Shown: positions 9,778 through 18,996 of the stretch, one piece after another | Layout of the letters: each line of letters opens with the position of its first letter | Position numbering within the stretch: position 1 is the stretch's first letter | Origin: Oscillospiraceae bacterium | GTDB lineage: Bacteria; Bacillota; Clostridia; Oscillospirales; CAG-272 | Length of the DNA stretch: 35,483 nucleotides | Assembly (NCBI GenBank): GCA_015064005.1 | Contig: SVTA01000011.1 | Coordinates: 1-35,483, forward strand | Direction: 5' to 3' | Notes under the pieces: generated by a model | The model's database searches: none | Seen by the model: only the letters and a program-made list of their open reading frames with translations | Told to the model about the DNA's origin: nothing | Program-made: the position numbers and the translations under genes

Positions 9778-9806
9778 TTGCGAAGCGCAAATTCTCGTCT
9801 TATAAT
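9778..9806 (+). promoter_or_regulatory. Candidate promoter for the TIM-barrel isomerase gene
   Basis: TTGCGA (9778-9783), 17 nt, TATAAT (9801-9806). Confidence 0.6.
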
Positions 9807-9864
9807 AAAAGTAGCGCCCTTTGTGGGCACATGATTTGTATTTTCATTATGGGAGGACAACATT

Positions 9865-10644
9865 ATGTTCAACAAGCTGGGCCTGCAGCTCTATACCATT
9901 CGTGATTTTATGAAGGATGCGGAATTTGCCGATCTCGCCTTCAAGAAAGTGGCTGAGTTGGGCTATACCGAGGCGCACACCGCCGGCTTCACGCCCTTTG
10001 GCGATGAGAAGCTGGGCGTGCTGCTGCAAAAGCACGGCATTTCCATTATCGGCACGCATTACAACTACAAGGAAATTGTGGAGAATTTTGACAAGACCGT
10101 GGCATTGCACCGCCTGTGGGGCACCACCAACGTGGGTATCGGCGGCATGCCTCTGGAGTTCCGCAAGGACAAGGATGCCCTGCGTGAGTTTATCCGCACC
10201 TATAATAAGGCTGCAGAGCGTTACGCCAAGGAGGGCTTCCGCCTCACGTATCACAACCACGCCTTCGAGTTTGTCCGCATTGACGGCTACAAGACCATGA
10301 TGGACGTGCTCTACGAGGAGCTGGATCCCGCTACCACCTCCTTCGTGCTGGATACCTGCTGGGTAGCAGCGGGCGGCGGCGACGTCACCGACTGGATGGA
10401 GAAGCTGGCCGGCCGTATTGATATCCTGCACCTGAAGGATCTGTATCTCAAGCAGGAGGACGGCAAGAATCTGCCTTGGATGACCGAGGTGGGCCACGGC
10501 AACCTGTGCTTTGATAAGATCATGGCCACCGCCGAGAAGATCGGCGTGAAGCACTACGTGGTAGAGCAGGATGCCAACTTTATGGATACTCCCTTCGAGA
10601 GCCTGAAATCCAGCGCCGAATTCCTGAAGAAATATCAGAAATAA
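9865..10644 (+). CDS. Sugar phosphate isomerase/epimerase (xylose isomerase-like TIM barrel)
   Basis: LGLQLYTIRDFM, LTYHNHAFEF, DILHLKDLYL; GGGAGGA SD. Confidence 0.88.
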   Translation: MFNKLGLQLYTIRDFMKDAEFADLAFKKVAELGYTEAHTAGFTPFGDEKLGVLLQKHGISIIGTHYNYKEIVENFDKTVALHRLWGTTNVGIGGMPLEFRKDKDALREFIRTYNKAAERYAKEGFRLTYHNHAFEFVRIDGYKTMMDVLYEELDPATTSFVLDTCWVAAGGGDVTDWMEKLAGRIDILHLKDLYLKQEDGKNLPWMTEVGHGNLCFDKIMATAEKIGVKHYVVEQDANFMDTPFESLKSSAEFLKKYQK

Positions 10645-10663
10645 GCCGCAAACGGTATTGAAA

Positions 10664-10706
10664 AAGCAAGAAATCCCCCCGACAGTGTCGGGGGGATTTC
10701 TTGCTT
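10664..10706. terminator. Bidirectional intrinsic terminator
   Basis: AAGCAAGAAATCCCCCCGACA-g-TGTCGGGGGGATTTCTTGCTT, 21-nt perfect arms, between convergent genes. Confidence 0.9.
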
Positions 10707-11850
10707 AATGTTGGCCTTGCAGGACGCGCTCCTCCGTGACCTCGGTGAAGCTGCAGCCGTTTGCCTGTGCGGTGGCTGCAGCACCGATGAGCAAAAGCCC
10801 CACAGGGGCGTTTTCGCCCGTGCAATCGGTGAAGAAAATATCCGCGTCGGGGGTGGCTGGGGCGATACTTTGAGAAACGGCAAAGCAGGCCTCTCCCTCC
10901 CCTCGGCTTTCGCACTGTCGCGCGCCGGAGGCGGCGGAATCCTCAAAATAGAAGCCATAGCGGCGGGAATTCTCTGCGGTACAGCCTTCATACACGGTAT
11001 TGACCGTGCAGATGCCGCCGAAGCCATAAAGGTTTCTGCTGGCGGTGCAATCCCTGACCGCAAAGCCGAGCGGTGCCGTTGCCGGATAGCGCTGGCTGCT
11101 GAATCGCCCTTGATGCTCCAGGAAAAAGCCGAATTTTTTGTTGCCCTCGGCGGTACAGCGGGTGATGGTGATGCTTTCTCCATCGCGATAGCCAAAGCCG
11201 ATGCCGAAGCCGGAGGCGCCGCTGCTTTCATTGGTTGCTGCCTTGCCGCAGCCTATGGCGACGCAATCGGTGATGCTGCTGTCAATGGGGCAATCCACCC
11301 CAAAGCCGGTGGCGTCGGTGTTTTTCACGGTAACCCCCCGCCAATGGCAGTTTTGGAACAGGTTGAACATAAAGCCTTTGCCGGCGGAGGTATATGTGCT
11401 CACGGAGGTGCCGGAGGCATCGATGACGAAGTGCTCAAAGCTGCAGTTTTCAAGGTAAGTGGCAACGCCCGTGTCCAAATAATCGTTAAAATAAAACATA
11501 TCAAGGCCGTAGAGCGTATGTCCCACGGGCTTCAGCACCGTGCGCTCGCCGTCGCCCACGATGGACACGCCCGAACGCATTTTGACGCAATGGGAGCCGA
11601 TGGTTTGGGTGCCGTTGGCCGCAAATTCGTACTCACCGGCGGGAATGTAAACGGTTTTGCCTTCCATGGCGGCGTGATCGATCAGCGCCTGCAGCGCACG
11701 GCTGTTTTCCGCACCCGTATTGCCGGTCAGCACGCCGTGATCGTTGGCGTTGAGGTGAGTTGCGCTCTCCGACGGACGGGTGCAGCCCGCCCACAGCAGC
11801 ACCACCAGCAGGAGGCACGCCGACAGTAGGGTGATCCGGACGGCCCTCAT
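10705..11850 (-). CDS. Secreted right-handed beta-helix lipoprotein
   Basis: N-terminal signal peptide with lipobox-like LLWAGC; pectate-lyase-like start (NSRALQALIDHAAMEGKTVYIPAGEYEF) and short beta-helix rungs. Confidence 0.75.
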   Translation of the reverse strand: MRAVRITLLSACLLLVVLLWAGCTRPSESATHLNANDHGVLTGNTGAENSRALQALIDHAAMEGKTVYIPAGEYEFAANGTQTIGSHCVKMRSGVSIVGDGERTVLKPVGHTLYGLDMFYFNDYLDTGVATYLENCSFEHFVIDASGTSVSTYTSAGKGFMFNLFQNCHWRGVTVKNTDATGFGVDCPIDSSITDCVAIGCGKAATNESSGASGFGIGFGYRDGESITITRCTAEGNKKFGFFLEHQGRFSSQRYPATAPLGFAVRDCTASRNLYGFGGICTVNTVYEGCTAENSRRYGFYFEDSAASGARQCESRGEGEACFAVSQSIAPATPDADIFFTDCTGENAPVGLLLIGAAATAQANGCSFTEVTEERVLQGQH

Positions 11851-12923
11851 TCGATAAACATTGCGTCGCCAAAGGAAAAGAAGCGGTATTTTTCCTCCAC
11901 AGCGATGCGGTAGGCGTCAAGAACGGCGTCGCGGTTATAGAAGGCGGAGACCAGCATCACCAGCGTGCTTTCAGGGAGATGAAAATTGGTGATGAGGGCA
12001 TCCACCGCCTTGAAGCGGTAGCCGGGGTAGATAAAAATGCCCGTATCCCCCGAAACGGGGTGGATTTTTCCACTTTCATCCGCCGCACTCTCCAAGGTGC
12101 GGCAGGAGGTTGTTCCCACAGCGACAACACGGCCGCCTGCGGCGCGACGCTCGTTGATGATGCGGGCGGACTCCTCCGGTACAGAGAAAAATTCAGTGTG
12201 CATCACGTGCTGATCTACCCGATCCGCCTTGACGGGGCGGAAGGTGCCAAGCCCTACGTGGAGCATCACGGGCGCGATGGCCACACCCTTGTCGCGTACC
12301 CGACGGAGCAGCTCGGGCGTGAAGTGCAGTCCTGCCGTCGGTGCGGCGGCGGAGCCCTCCTCGCGGGCGTAGACAGTCTGATAGCGATCGTTATCCTGCA
12401 GCTGGGCGGTGATGTAGGGGGGGAGGGGCATCAAGCCGATCCGGTGCAGCACGGCGTAAATATTGGCAAAGCGCTCCTTATCGTAGGTGAAGTGAATGAG
12501 GCGGTTGCCCTCCTCCACAATGTCGGTGACAGTGCCGTGGAGTATGCCGTCACCAAAGACCATACCGGCCCCCAGCCTTGCCCGCTTGCCGGGCTTCACC
12601 AGGCATTCCCACGTATCAAGATCGCGCTGGCGGAGCAAAAGCAGCTCCACCTTCGCCTCGGGTCTGCCCTCGGCATGGCCGTAGAGCCGTGCAGGAATGA
12701 CCTTGGAGTCGTTGATCACCAGCACGTCGCCTTCCTTGAGATAGTCTACAATATCGTAAAAATGACGGTGCGCAAGACTTCCATCGGCACGGTTCAGCAC
12801 CAGCAGGCGGGAGGCATCCCGCTGCGCGAGGGGATGCTGGGCGATCAGCTCCTCGGGAAGGTCGTAGTAGAAATCTGAGGTTTTCAGGTCGGTTTTGGTA
12901 AGCGCGTTGCGAATGGGTTCCAT
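11847..12923 (-). CDS. queA: S-adenosylmethionine:tRNA ribosyltransferase-isomerase
   Basis: LKTSDFYYDLPEELIAQHPL, AAPTAGLHFTPELL, VGTTSCRTLES, FHLPESTLVMLVSAF; start set to MEPIRN at 12923. Confidence 0.95.
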   Translation of the reverse strand: MEPIRNALTKTDLKTSDFYYDLPEELIAQHPLAQRDASRLLVLNRADGSLAHRHFYDIVDYLKEGDVLVINDSKVIPARLYGHAEGRPEAKVELLLLRQRDLDTWECLVKPGKRARLGAGMVFGDGILHGTVTDIVEEGNRLIHFTYDKERFANIYAVLHRIGLMPLPPYITAQLQDNDRYQTVYAREEGSAAAPTAGLHFTPELLRRVRDKGVAIAPVMLHVGLGTFRPVKADRVDQHVMHTEFFSVPEESARIINERRAAGGRVVAVGTTSCRTLESAADESGKIHPVSGDTGIFIYPGYRFKAVDALITNFHLPESTLVMLVSAFYNRDAVLDAYRIAVEEKYRFFSFGDAMFIE

Positions 12924-12959
12924 AATATTCCTTTCTTTTCGGGAATTTTCAAAAAGGCG

Positions 12960-12988
12960 TTGACAAGCGGCGTTTTTTGTGCTAACAT
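12960..12988 (+). promoter_or_regulatory. Promoter for the lysine riboswitch-dapAB unit
   Basis: TTGACA (12960-12965), 17 nt, TAACAT (12983-12988). Confidence 0.7.
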
Positions 12989-13026
12989 ATAGAAAAGACC
13001 AACAAGGTCGGAAAAACATAATATAA

Positions 13027-13192
13027 TGATAGAGGTGCGCGTTGCGACCTCGAAGGGGCAAGGCCGCCGCGGCCGCTTGAGCCTCTCCGGGAGCGTAGTG
13101 CGCCGAAGTGGGTCACCCGCGGCGGGCGTCCTGCTGGTTCGCACGGTTCAAAGCTGTGGAACTGTCGTCAGTTTCTGATGGAGAGCTATCTG
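13027..13192 (+). ncRNA. Lysine riboswitch (L box) aptamer upstream of dapA
   Basis: GATAGAGGTGCG, GGGAGCGTAGTGCGCCGAAG, CTGCTGGTTCGCACGG, AACTGTCGTCAGTTTCTGATGGAGAGCTATCT match the order and core motifs of the lysC L-box; followed by a terminator and lysine-pathway genes. Confidence 0.92.
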
Positions 13193-13235
13193 TATATGTC
13201 GGGGGCAACACTGCCTCTATTATAGTACAAATGCA

Positions 13236-13264
13236 GCTGGTTTTCAACCGGTTTTTTTATTTTT
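13236..13264 (+). terminator. Riboswitch expression-platform terminator
   Basis: GCTGGTT-ttc-AACCGGT followed by TTTTTTATTTTT, between aptamer and dapA. Confidence 0.7.
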
Positions 13265-13335
13265 CCTTATGTTTTTCCACGGCGGAGCGAAAAAAAGCCC
13301 GCTGCCGACGTGATCCGTCGGAGAAAGGAACTGCT

Positions 13336-14232
13336 ATGAGCAACAAGAGACCCCCCATTTTCACCGGCGCCGCCACCGCCATCGTTACCCCCTTCAAGGA
13401 CGGGGCTGTGGACTATGAGAGCTTCGGCAAGCTGATCGACTGGCAGATCGCCGGCGGCATTGACGCCCTTGTGATCGCCGGCACCACCGGCGAGGGCTCC
13501 ACCCTCTCCCACGAGGAGCACTGCGATCTCCTCACCTATGCCGCCGAGAAGGTGGCCGGCCGTGTGCCGATCATTGCCGGTACGGGCAGTAACGATACCG
13601 CCTACGGCATTGAGCTGTCCCGTCACGCCTGCGACGTTGGATACGACGCGCTGCTGGTGGTGACCCCCTACTACAACAAGGCTACCCCCAAGGGCCTCAT
13701 TCAGAACTTCATCAACACCGCCGAGGCGACGAATAAGCCCATCATCCTCTACAACGTGCCCTCCCGCACCGGTGTGAATATTCCGATCTCGGTGTACAAG
13801 GAGCTGGCCAAGCACGAGCGTATCGTGGCTGTAAAGGAGGCCTCCGGCAACCTTTCTGCCATTGCTCAGATCTTTGCCGAGTGCGGCGACGCGCTGGACG
13901 TTTACTCCGGCAACGACGATCAGATCGTGCCGATCATGTCGCTGGGCGGCAAGGGCGTGATCTCCGTGGTTTCCGGCATCCTGCCGAAGGAAACCCACGA
14001 TATCTGCGCCGCCTGCCTTGCCGGTGATTTCAAGACCGGTGCTGAACTCCAGTTGAAGTATCTGAAGCTGATCAACACCCTCTTCTGTGAAGTGAATCCC
14101 ATTCCCGTCAAGGCCGCCTCCGGTCTGATGGGCCTTTGCTCCGGCGAGCTGCGTCTGCCTCTGTGCGACCCCGAGCCCGAAAATCTTGCCAAGATCAGTG
14201 CCGTGCTGAAGGAATACGGCCTTCTGCACTGA
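13336..14232 (+). CDS. dapA: 4-hydroxy-tetrahydrodipicolinate synthase
   Basis: GTTGEGSTL, YNVPSRTGVNI, VAVKEASGN; ATG at 13336 behind GAGAAAGGA. The ORF-track start at 13108 lies in the riboswitch. Confidence 0.96.
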   Translation: MSNKRPPIFTGAATAIVTPFKDGAVDYESFGKLIDWQIAGGIDALVIAGTTGEGSTLSHEEHCDLLTYAAEKVAGRVPIIAGTGSNDTAYGIELSRHACDVGYDALLVVTPYYNKATPKGLIQNFINTAEATNKPIILYNVPSRTGVNIPISVYKELAKHERIVAVKEASGNLSAIAQIFAECGDALDVYSGNDDQIVPIMSLGGKGVISVVSGILPKETHDICAACLAGDFKTGAELQLKYLKLINTLFCEVNPIPVKAASGLMGLCSGELRLPLCDPEPENLAKISAVLKEYGLLH

Positions 14233-14253
14233 TCTGCGAAAGGACGTTGAACA

Positions 14254-15009
14254 ATGCTGAACATTTTGCTTTCCGGATGCGGCGGACGCATGGGCGCGGC
14301 GGTGATCGCCGCCGCCACGGCCGCCGGTGACCGTATTGTGGCGGGGGTGGATATCAACCCCGCCGCCGCAAGCCCTTTTCCCGTGTATCTCTCTCCGGAG
14401 GAGTTTACGGGCAAGGCCGACGTGATCGTTGATTTTTCTCACCACACGGCGCTCCCCGGCCTGCTTGCCTACGCCAAGCGCACCGGCACGCCCATTGTGG
14501 TCTGCACCACGGGGCACACCGAGGAGGAGCTTTTGATGATGAAGGCTGCCAGTGCCGAGGTGGCGGTGTTCTTTTCCCGCAATATGTCGCTGGGTATTAA
14601 CCTTTTGATGTCTTTGTGCCGTCGCGCCGCTGCCACCCTTGGTGCGGATTTCGACGTAGAGATCATCGAGAAGCACCACAATCAGAAGCTGGACGCTCCC
14701 AGCGGCACGGCACTGATGCTGGCTGATTGCATTAAGGAAGCCGACGGTGCGGATCACCCTTACGTATACGATCGCCATACCGAGCGCCGCAAGCGCTCCC
14801 GGGGTGAGATCGGCATTCACGCCGTGCGTGGCGGTACTATCGTGGGTGAGCACGACGTGCTGTTTGCCGGCAAGGATGAGGTGATCACTCTTTCCCACAG
14901 TGCCAGCTCCCGCGAGGTCTTTGCCACCGGCGCCATGCGCGCTGCCCGTTTTATGTGTGGCAGAGCCCCCGGCTTTTACAATATGGACGATGTGATCAAC
15001 GCCCTTTGA
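14254..15009 (+). CDS. dapB: 4-hydroxy-tetrahydrodipicolinate reductase
   Basis: LLSGCGGRMGAAV, EKHHNQKLDAPSGTAL. Confidence 0.95.
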   Translation: MLNILLSGCGGRMGAAVIAAATAAGDRIVAGVDINPAAASPFPVYLSPEEFTGKADVIVDFSHHTALPGLLAYAKRTGTPIVVCTTGHTEEELLMMKAASAEVAVFFSRNMSLGINLLMSLCRRAAATLGADFDVEIIEKHHNQKLDAPSGTALMLADCIKEADGADHPYVYDRHTERRKRSRGEIGIHAVRGGTIVGEHDVLFAGKDEVITLSHSASSREVFATGAMRAARFMCGRAPGFYNMDDVINAL

Positions 15010-15028
15010 TCACCTAAAATACGAAAAA

Positions 15029-15070
15029 ACCGCCCCGTTTGAGGACTAATTCCCAACGGGGCGGTCTTTT
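15029..15070. terminator. Intrinsic terminator between convergent dapB and GDPD genes
   Basis: ACCGCCCCGTT ... AACGGGGCGGT followed by CTTTTATTT, preceded by AAAAAA. Confidence 0.85.
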
Positions 15071-15893
15071 ATTTCGGTTCAAAGCAATCGAAAATGGGGG
15101 TGATGCCGGCATCAAGATACCGGCGGTAGGTAGCCTCGTCGCGGGTGGTAAAAACGATGGGAGCAGCGCCGAGGAGGTGGATGCCGATCCACAGCGCAAG
15201 GCGGCGGGGGTGATGATAATCGTAGGCATGGAAGGCGGGGCGACAGAGGAAGGTGAGGAGCAGGGCGGTGAGCAGGAAATTCACCAGCCTGCTGCCCGCC
15301 CGCTTTTCCTTGAAGAGATCGGTGGAGAGCAGCCCTCGCACCACCTCCGGGCGATGCTTTTTCCACCAGCGAAGCAGGAAGGGATTGAAGGATTCCACGC
15401 ACCATTCCCCAGTATAATCCGCAAGCACCGCCGCCGTGGCGGGGCAGAGGGAGGTGTCGTTGCTTTCGCCCTTCAGCTCGATCAGCAGGGGCACGCGGCC
15501 GGCAACGGTCTCCAGAACCTCGGCAAGAGTAGGAATGTGCTCGCCGGTACCTGCAAGATGATGGGTAGCGAGCTCTGCTGCGGTAAGGTCGGCAAGCTTG
15601 ACGTCCTCGCCGCACATTCGAGTGAGGGTGTAGTCGTGAAAGACCATGACCGTACCGTCCCTTGCCAGCTGCACATCCAGCTCAATGGCAAAGCCGCGCT
15701 CTACCGCTCTGCGAAAGGCGGCGAGGGAGTTTTCAGGCACGGCGTCGTTCCACAGACCGCGATGGGCGTAGGGGCGCAGGAAGGGTCTGACCGCTTTTTT
15801 GCGGGGGCGGGGGGCGATCAGAAAGAGCCAAAGCAGAAAAAGTGCCAGAACGGTGCAGGAAACAGATAAGATCGCGATTTGGTAACCCTCCAT
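15069..15893 (-). CDS. Glycerophosphodiester phosphodiesterase
   Basis: N-terminal TM segment, then YAHRGLWNDAVPENSLAAF, ELDVQLARDGTVMVFHDYTLTR. Confidence 0.93.
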   Translation of the reverse strand: MEGYQIAILSVSCTVLALFLLWLFLIAPRPRKKAVRPFLRPYAHRGLWNDAVPENSLAAFRRAVERGFAIELDVQLARDGTVMVFHDYTLTRMCGEDVKLADLTAAELATHHLAGTGEHIPTLAEVLETVAGRVPLLIELKGESNDTSLCPATAAVLADYTGEWCVESFNPFLLRWWKKHRPEVVRGLLSTDLFKEKRAGSRLVNFLLTALLLTFLCRPAFHAYDYHHPRRLALWIGIHLLGAAPIVFTTRDEATYRRYLDAGITPIFDCFEPK

Positions 15894-17479
15894 CAGTCCG
15901 TACCTCCAAGGCCATCAAGCACCGTATCCTTGGCCACAGGCTTGGCATCGCCGTGCCGGACGAAGAGCATGGTGAAGAAGGCGCCAACCACGAAAACGGT
16001 GGCATACGGGAAGAGGGTGCGCCAGCTGACATGGTCAAGCAGCAGGCCGGAGAGCACGGGCGTCACCACCTGCGCGGCCATGCTGGCCGTGTAATAAAAG
16101 CCGGTGTAGCGTCCCACGTCGCCGCCGCGAGCCAGCTCCACCACCATAGGGTAGGAGTTGACGTTGATGGTGGCCCAGCCAATGCCGGCCAGGGCAAAGA
16201 GCAGGGGCATCAGGATATTTTTGATCAGCTCGGGGCTTTCCGCGCTGAGGAAGCCGGCGAAGAAGAAGGATGCGGCAAGGATCACAACGCCTGAAAGGAT
16301 CATCTTCTTTCTGCCCAGCTTGGAGGAAAGAATACCCACGGGCAGGTACGCCACCACGGCGGCTGCTTGCGCGATCAGCAGGGTGGTGTTGTAGTCCACG
16401 TTCAGCACCGTCCCGGCGTAGACAGAGTATTTGGTGGTAACGGCGTTGTAGCCCATAAACCACAGCACCACGGAGGCAAGAATGAGGAAGAGGGAGATGA
16501 GCTCGGAGCGGGAAAGCTGGCGTTTTTCTGCACCGTCTGCGGGCTTTTCCGCCTCCGGTGCCAGCTTCAGACTATCGGCTTCCATTTCAGCAGCCCATTT
16601 CTTTTCCCGCACCTTAAGCAGGAAAATGGCCAACGCCACCAGCATGATACCGGCCACGATGGAGAGGAAAACGGTATAATCCATCAAGGCGTTTTTGGTT
16701 TTTCCCGTCCCCATAAAGGTTCCCAACAGCAGCACCAGAATGCCGCCCGCTGTGCCCATCAGGTTGATGACAGCGTTGGCCTTGGAGCGCAGGGGCTTGA
16801 CGGTGACGTCGGGCATCAGCGCCACTGCAGGGGAGCGGAACGTGCCCATGGCGATCAGCGCCAGGAACAGCACTGCCATAAAGCAAATGAGAGGGGCGGG
16901 GTTTCGGTCGGTGACGCCGGCGGCATAGGCCTGTCTGGCGGGCACGACGATATTGGTATAATCCGGGTTGGTGATCTCCGCACCGTCCTTGTCAAGAACG
17001 GTTAGCGGAATGGCAAGAAAAGCCTCCTTTGAAATGGTTTCCTGCAGAGGGTGCGCGGTGGCCAGCACCTCGCCCTCTGCTGCCACGTTCACCTTGGGGT
17101 TGGCCTCCCAGATGGTGTTAAGCGCCTCCTCGTAGGCGGCGCCTTCGGTGCCGCTGACGGCCTCCAGCTGGCGGAGCTGGGCGCGATCGGTGAAGGAGAG
17201 GGTAACCAGCAGTGCCGCTGCCAGTATTGTGCCCACCACAATGAAGGGAGTGCGGCGGCCGTATTTGCTGTTTACCTTGTCCGAAATGGCGCCGAAGATG
17301 GGCAGCAGGAACAGGGCGAAAATGTTATCGAGAGCCATAATGGCACCGGACCAGGTCTGGGCGAGTCCGAATTTGTCGGTGAGGATCTTGGGAACGATGG
17401 TATCGTAGGCCTGCCAGAAGGCGGTGATGAGAAAGAAGGCAAAGCCCACAAGGACGGTGCGCTTGTAATTCAGCTTCAT
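15893..17479 (-). CDS. MFS transporter (GPH / SLC45-like) with a long loop insertion
   Basis: Multiple hydrophobic segments, GAISDKVNSKYGRRTPFIVVGT. Confidence 0.85.
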   Translation of the reverse strand: MKLNYKRTVLVGFAFFLITAFWQAYDTIVPKILTDKFGLAQTWSGAIMALDNIFALFLLPIFGAISDKVNSKYGRRTPFIVVGTILAAALLVTLSFTDRAQLRQLEAVSGTEGAAYEEALNTIWEANPKVNVAAEGEVLATAHPLQETISKEAFLAIPLTVLDKDGAEITNPDYTNIVVPARQAYAAGVTDRNPAPLICFMAVLFLALIAMGTFRSPAVALMPDVTVKPLRSKANAVINLMGTAGGILVLLLGTFMGTGKTKNALMDYTVFLSIVAGIMLVALAIFLLKVREKKWAAEMEADSLKLAPEAEKPADGAEKRQLSRSELISLFLILASVVLWFMGYNAVTTKYSVYAGTVLNVDYNTTLLIAQAAAVVAYLPVGILSSKLGRKKMILSGVVILAASFFFAGFLSAESPELIKNILMPLLFALAGIGWATINVNSYPMVVELARGGDVGRYTGFYYTASMAAQVVTPVLSGLLLDHVSWRTLFPYATVFVVGAFFTMLFVRHGDAKPVAKDTVLDGLGGTD

Positions 17480-18030
17480 TGTTGCTTCTCCTTTGCGAGT
17501 AATGCGGCTACACGCAGGGCGGCGGCCTGGGTCTTGCCGTCGGGAATGTTGCCCGCCAGAATTTCTGCTATCAGATCGTCAAACGGCATGCGGAACACCT
17601 CCAGAAACTCGTCCTCGTCCAGCTTCTGGTTCTCAAAGACAAGACCGCGGGCAAAAAACATACGGATGCGCTCGCCCATGATGGCCGGAGAGCCGAGAAA
17701 ATCGCCGAGATAGTGCAGCTCACGGGGCACGGCGCCGGTTTCCTCACGCAGCTCACGCAGGGCGGCGGCACGGGGATCTTCATCGGGGCCGTCCAGCTTG
17801 CCGGCGGGGATCTCGATCAGTACCTCATGAAATGGATAACGGTACTGCCGCTCCAAAATCACCTCGCCCTCATCAGTAAGGGGCAAAATGCACACGGCGC
17901 CTACGTGCTTGACATATTCGCGTATGGAAGGCTCGCCGTTGGGGAGCAGGATGTTGTCTTTGAAGACGTGCAGCACTCTGCCGTCGTATATCATTTCGCT
18001 GGAAACTGTCTTTTCATCCATTTGAATCAT
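17476..18030 (-). CDS. NUDIX hydrolase (ADP-ribose pyrophosphatase-like)
   Basis: NUDIX box AAALRELREETGAVP; IEIPAGKLD. Confidence 0.92.
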   Translation of the reverse strand: MIQMDEKTVSSEMIYDGRVLHVFKDNILLPNGEPSIREYVKHVGAVCILPLTDEGEVILERQYRYPFHEVLIEIPAGKLDGPDEDPRAAALRELREETGAVPRELHYLGDFLGSPAIMGERIRMFFARGLVFENQKLDEDEFLEVFRMPFDDLIAEILAGNIPDGKTQAAALRVAALLAKEKQQ

Positions 18031-18059
18031 GGGTAAGCTCCTTTCGCGTTACTGCTTAC

Positions 18060-18088
18060 AGTATACCCCACTTTGGGGGATTTGTAAA
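18060..18088 (-). promoter_or_regulatory. Promoter of the NUDIX-MFS-GDPD operon
   Basis: Minus strand TTTACA (18083-18088), 17 nt, TATACT (18060-18065). Confidence 0.75.
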
Positions 18089-18126
18089 GGTTTTTTGAAA
18101 AACAAAACAAAATGGCAGTCACCGGC

Positions 18127-18996
18127 TCAGCGTTTGTCGATAGATCTGGCATACGCGGAGGGGGTAAGACCCGTTTTGGCCTTAAAGAACTTGGAAAAAT
18201 GGTGGATGGATCCAAAGCCCAGCACCTCGGCGATCTCGGTGAAGTTCATATTGCTTTCGCGGATCAGCCTTTTGGCCTCGCCTACCTTCAGGGCGAGAAA
18301 ATAGGTCATCGGCCCGCAGCCCAGCTGCTCGTGAAACAGCTCCTTCAGAGCGGAATCGCTGATGTGACAGGCTGCCGCTACCTCCTCTCTCGTCAGCGTA
18401 CGGTGGAGCTGTGACCTCAGATATCCGGTGATGAGATGCAACCGCTGCTCCTTCGAATTGTCCCGGTTAGAGGAGGCGTTGGTGGGGCCGGCGGCAGCTT
18501 CCGCATGGAGGTCGATGAGCAATACCTCCAGATTGTTTTTGAGGCGCATCAGTGAATAGGGATTGACATTCTCCACCGGAGCCAGTCCGCGTACCCCCTC
18601 GGCGACGTCGGCGCGGCGAAAGGAGGAAAGTCCCTCGGTCATAATGTCGGATAGCAAGCGCTTTTGCCCGGCGGTGAGGGTGAGCACGCGGTTACAGAGG
18701 GAGGAGAGGGACGGAAAATCGGTGTCAAAGCTGACGATATCCACCAATGCGCGGCTGGGCGCGGGGCCTATGTGATAGGCATTGGGGGCATAAAGGATCG
18801 CTTCGCCCGCTCGCAGCAAAAACGGTTCGCCGTCGACGAGAATGCGGTGCTCGCCCTCCTCCACGTAAAGCAGCTCGGGAAAATCGTGCCAATCGCCACC
18901 AAAATGCCGCTCGCCGAAGCGAATACGAAAGAAGCTGATGACGGCCTCCACCGAAAAAAGGGTAGGCAGGGGCGCTTTGTGATATTCCATAGCCAT
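18127..18996 (-). CDS. AraC family transcriptional regulator with cupin-like N-terminal domain
   Basis: C-terminal FTEIAEVLGFGSIHHFSKFFKAKTGLTPSAYARS; start set at MAMEYHK (18996) behind GGGAGGAAAA. Confidence 0.88.
   Translation of the reverse strand: MAMEYHKAPLPTLFSVEAVISFFRIRFGERHFGGDWHDFPELLYVEEGEHRILVDGEPFLLRAGEAILYAPNAYHIGPAPSRALVDIVSFDTDFPSLSSLCNRVLTLTAGQKRLLSDIMTEGLSSFRRADVAEGVRGLAPVENVNPYSLMRLKNNLEVLLIDLHAEAAAGPTNASSNRDNSKEQRLHLITGYLRSQLHRTLTREEVAAACHISDSALKELFHEQLGCGPMTYFLALKVGEAKRLIRESNMNFTEIAEVLGFGSIHHFSKFFKAKTGLTPSAYARSIDKR

Noticed and set aside
7848-9875. 675-aa minus-strand ORF
   Set aside because: Antisense to argD and argF, which are unambiguous.
13267-14898. 543-aa minus-strand ORF
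   Set aside because: Antisense to dapA and dapB; no recognisable domain.
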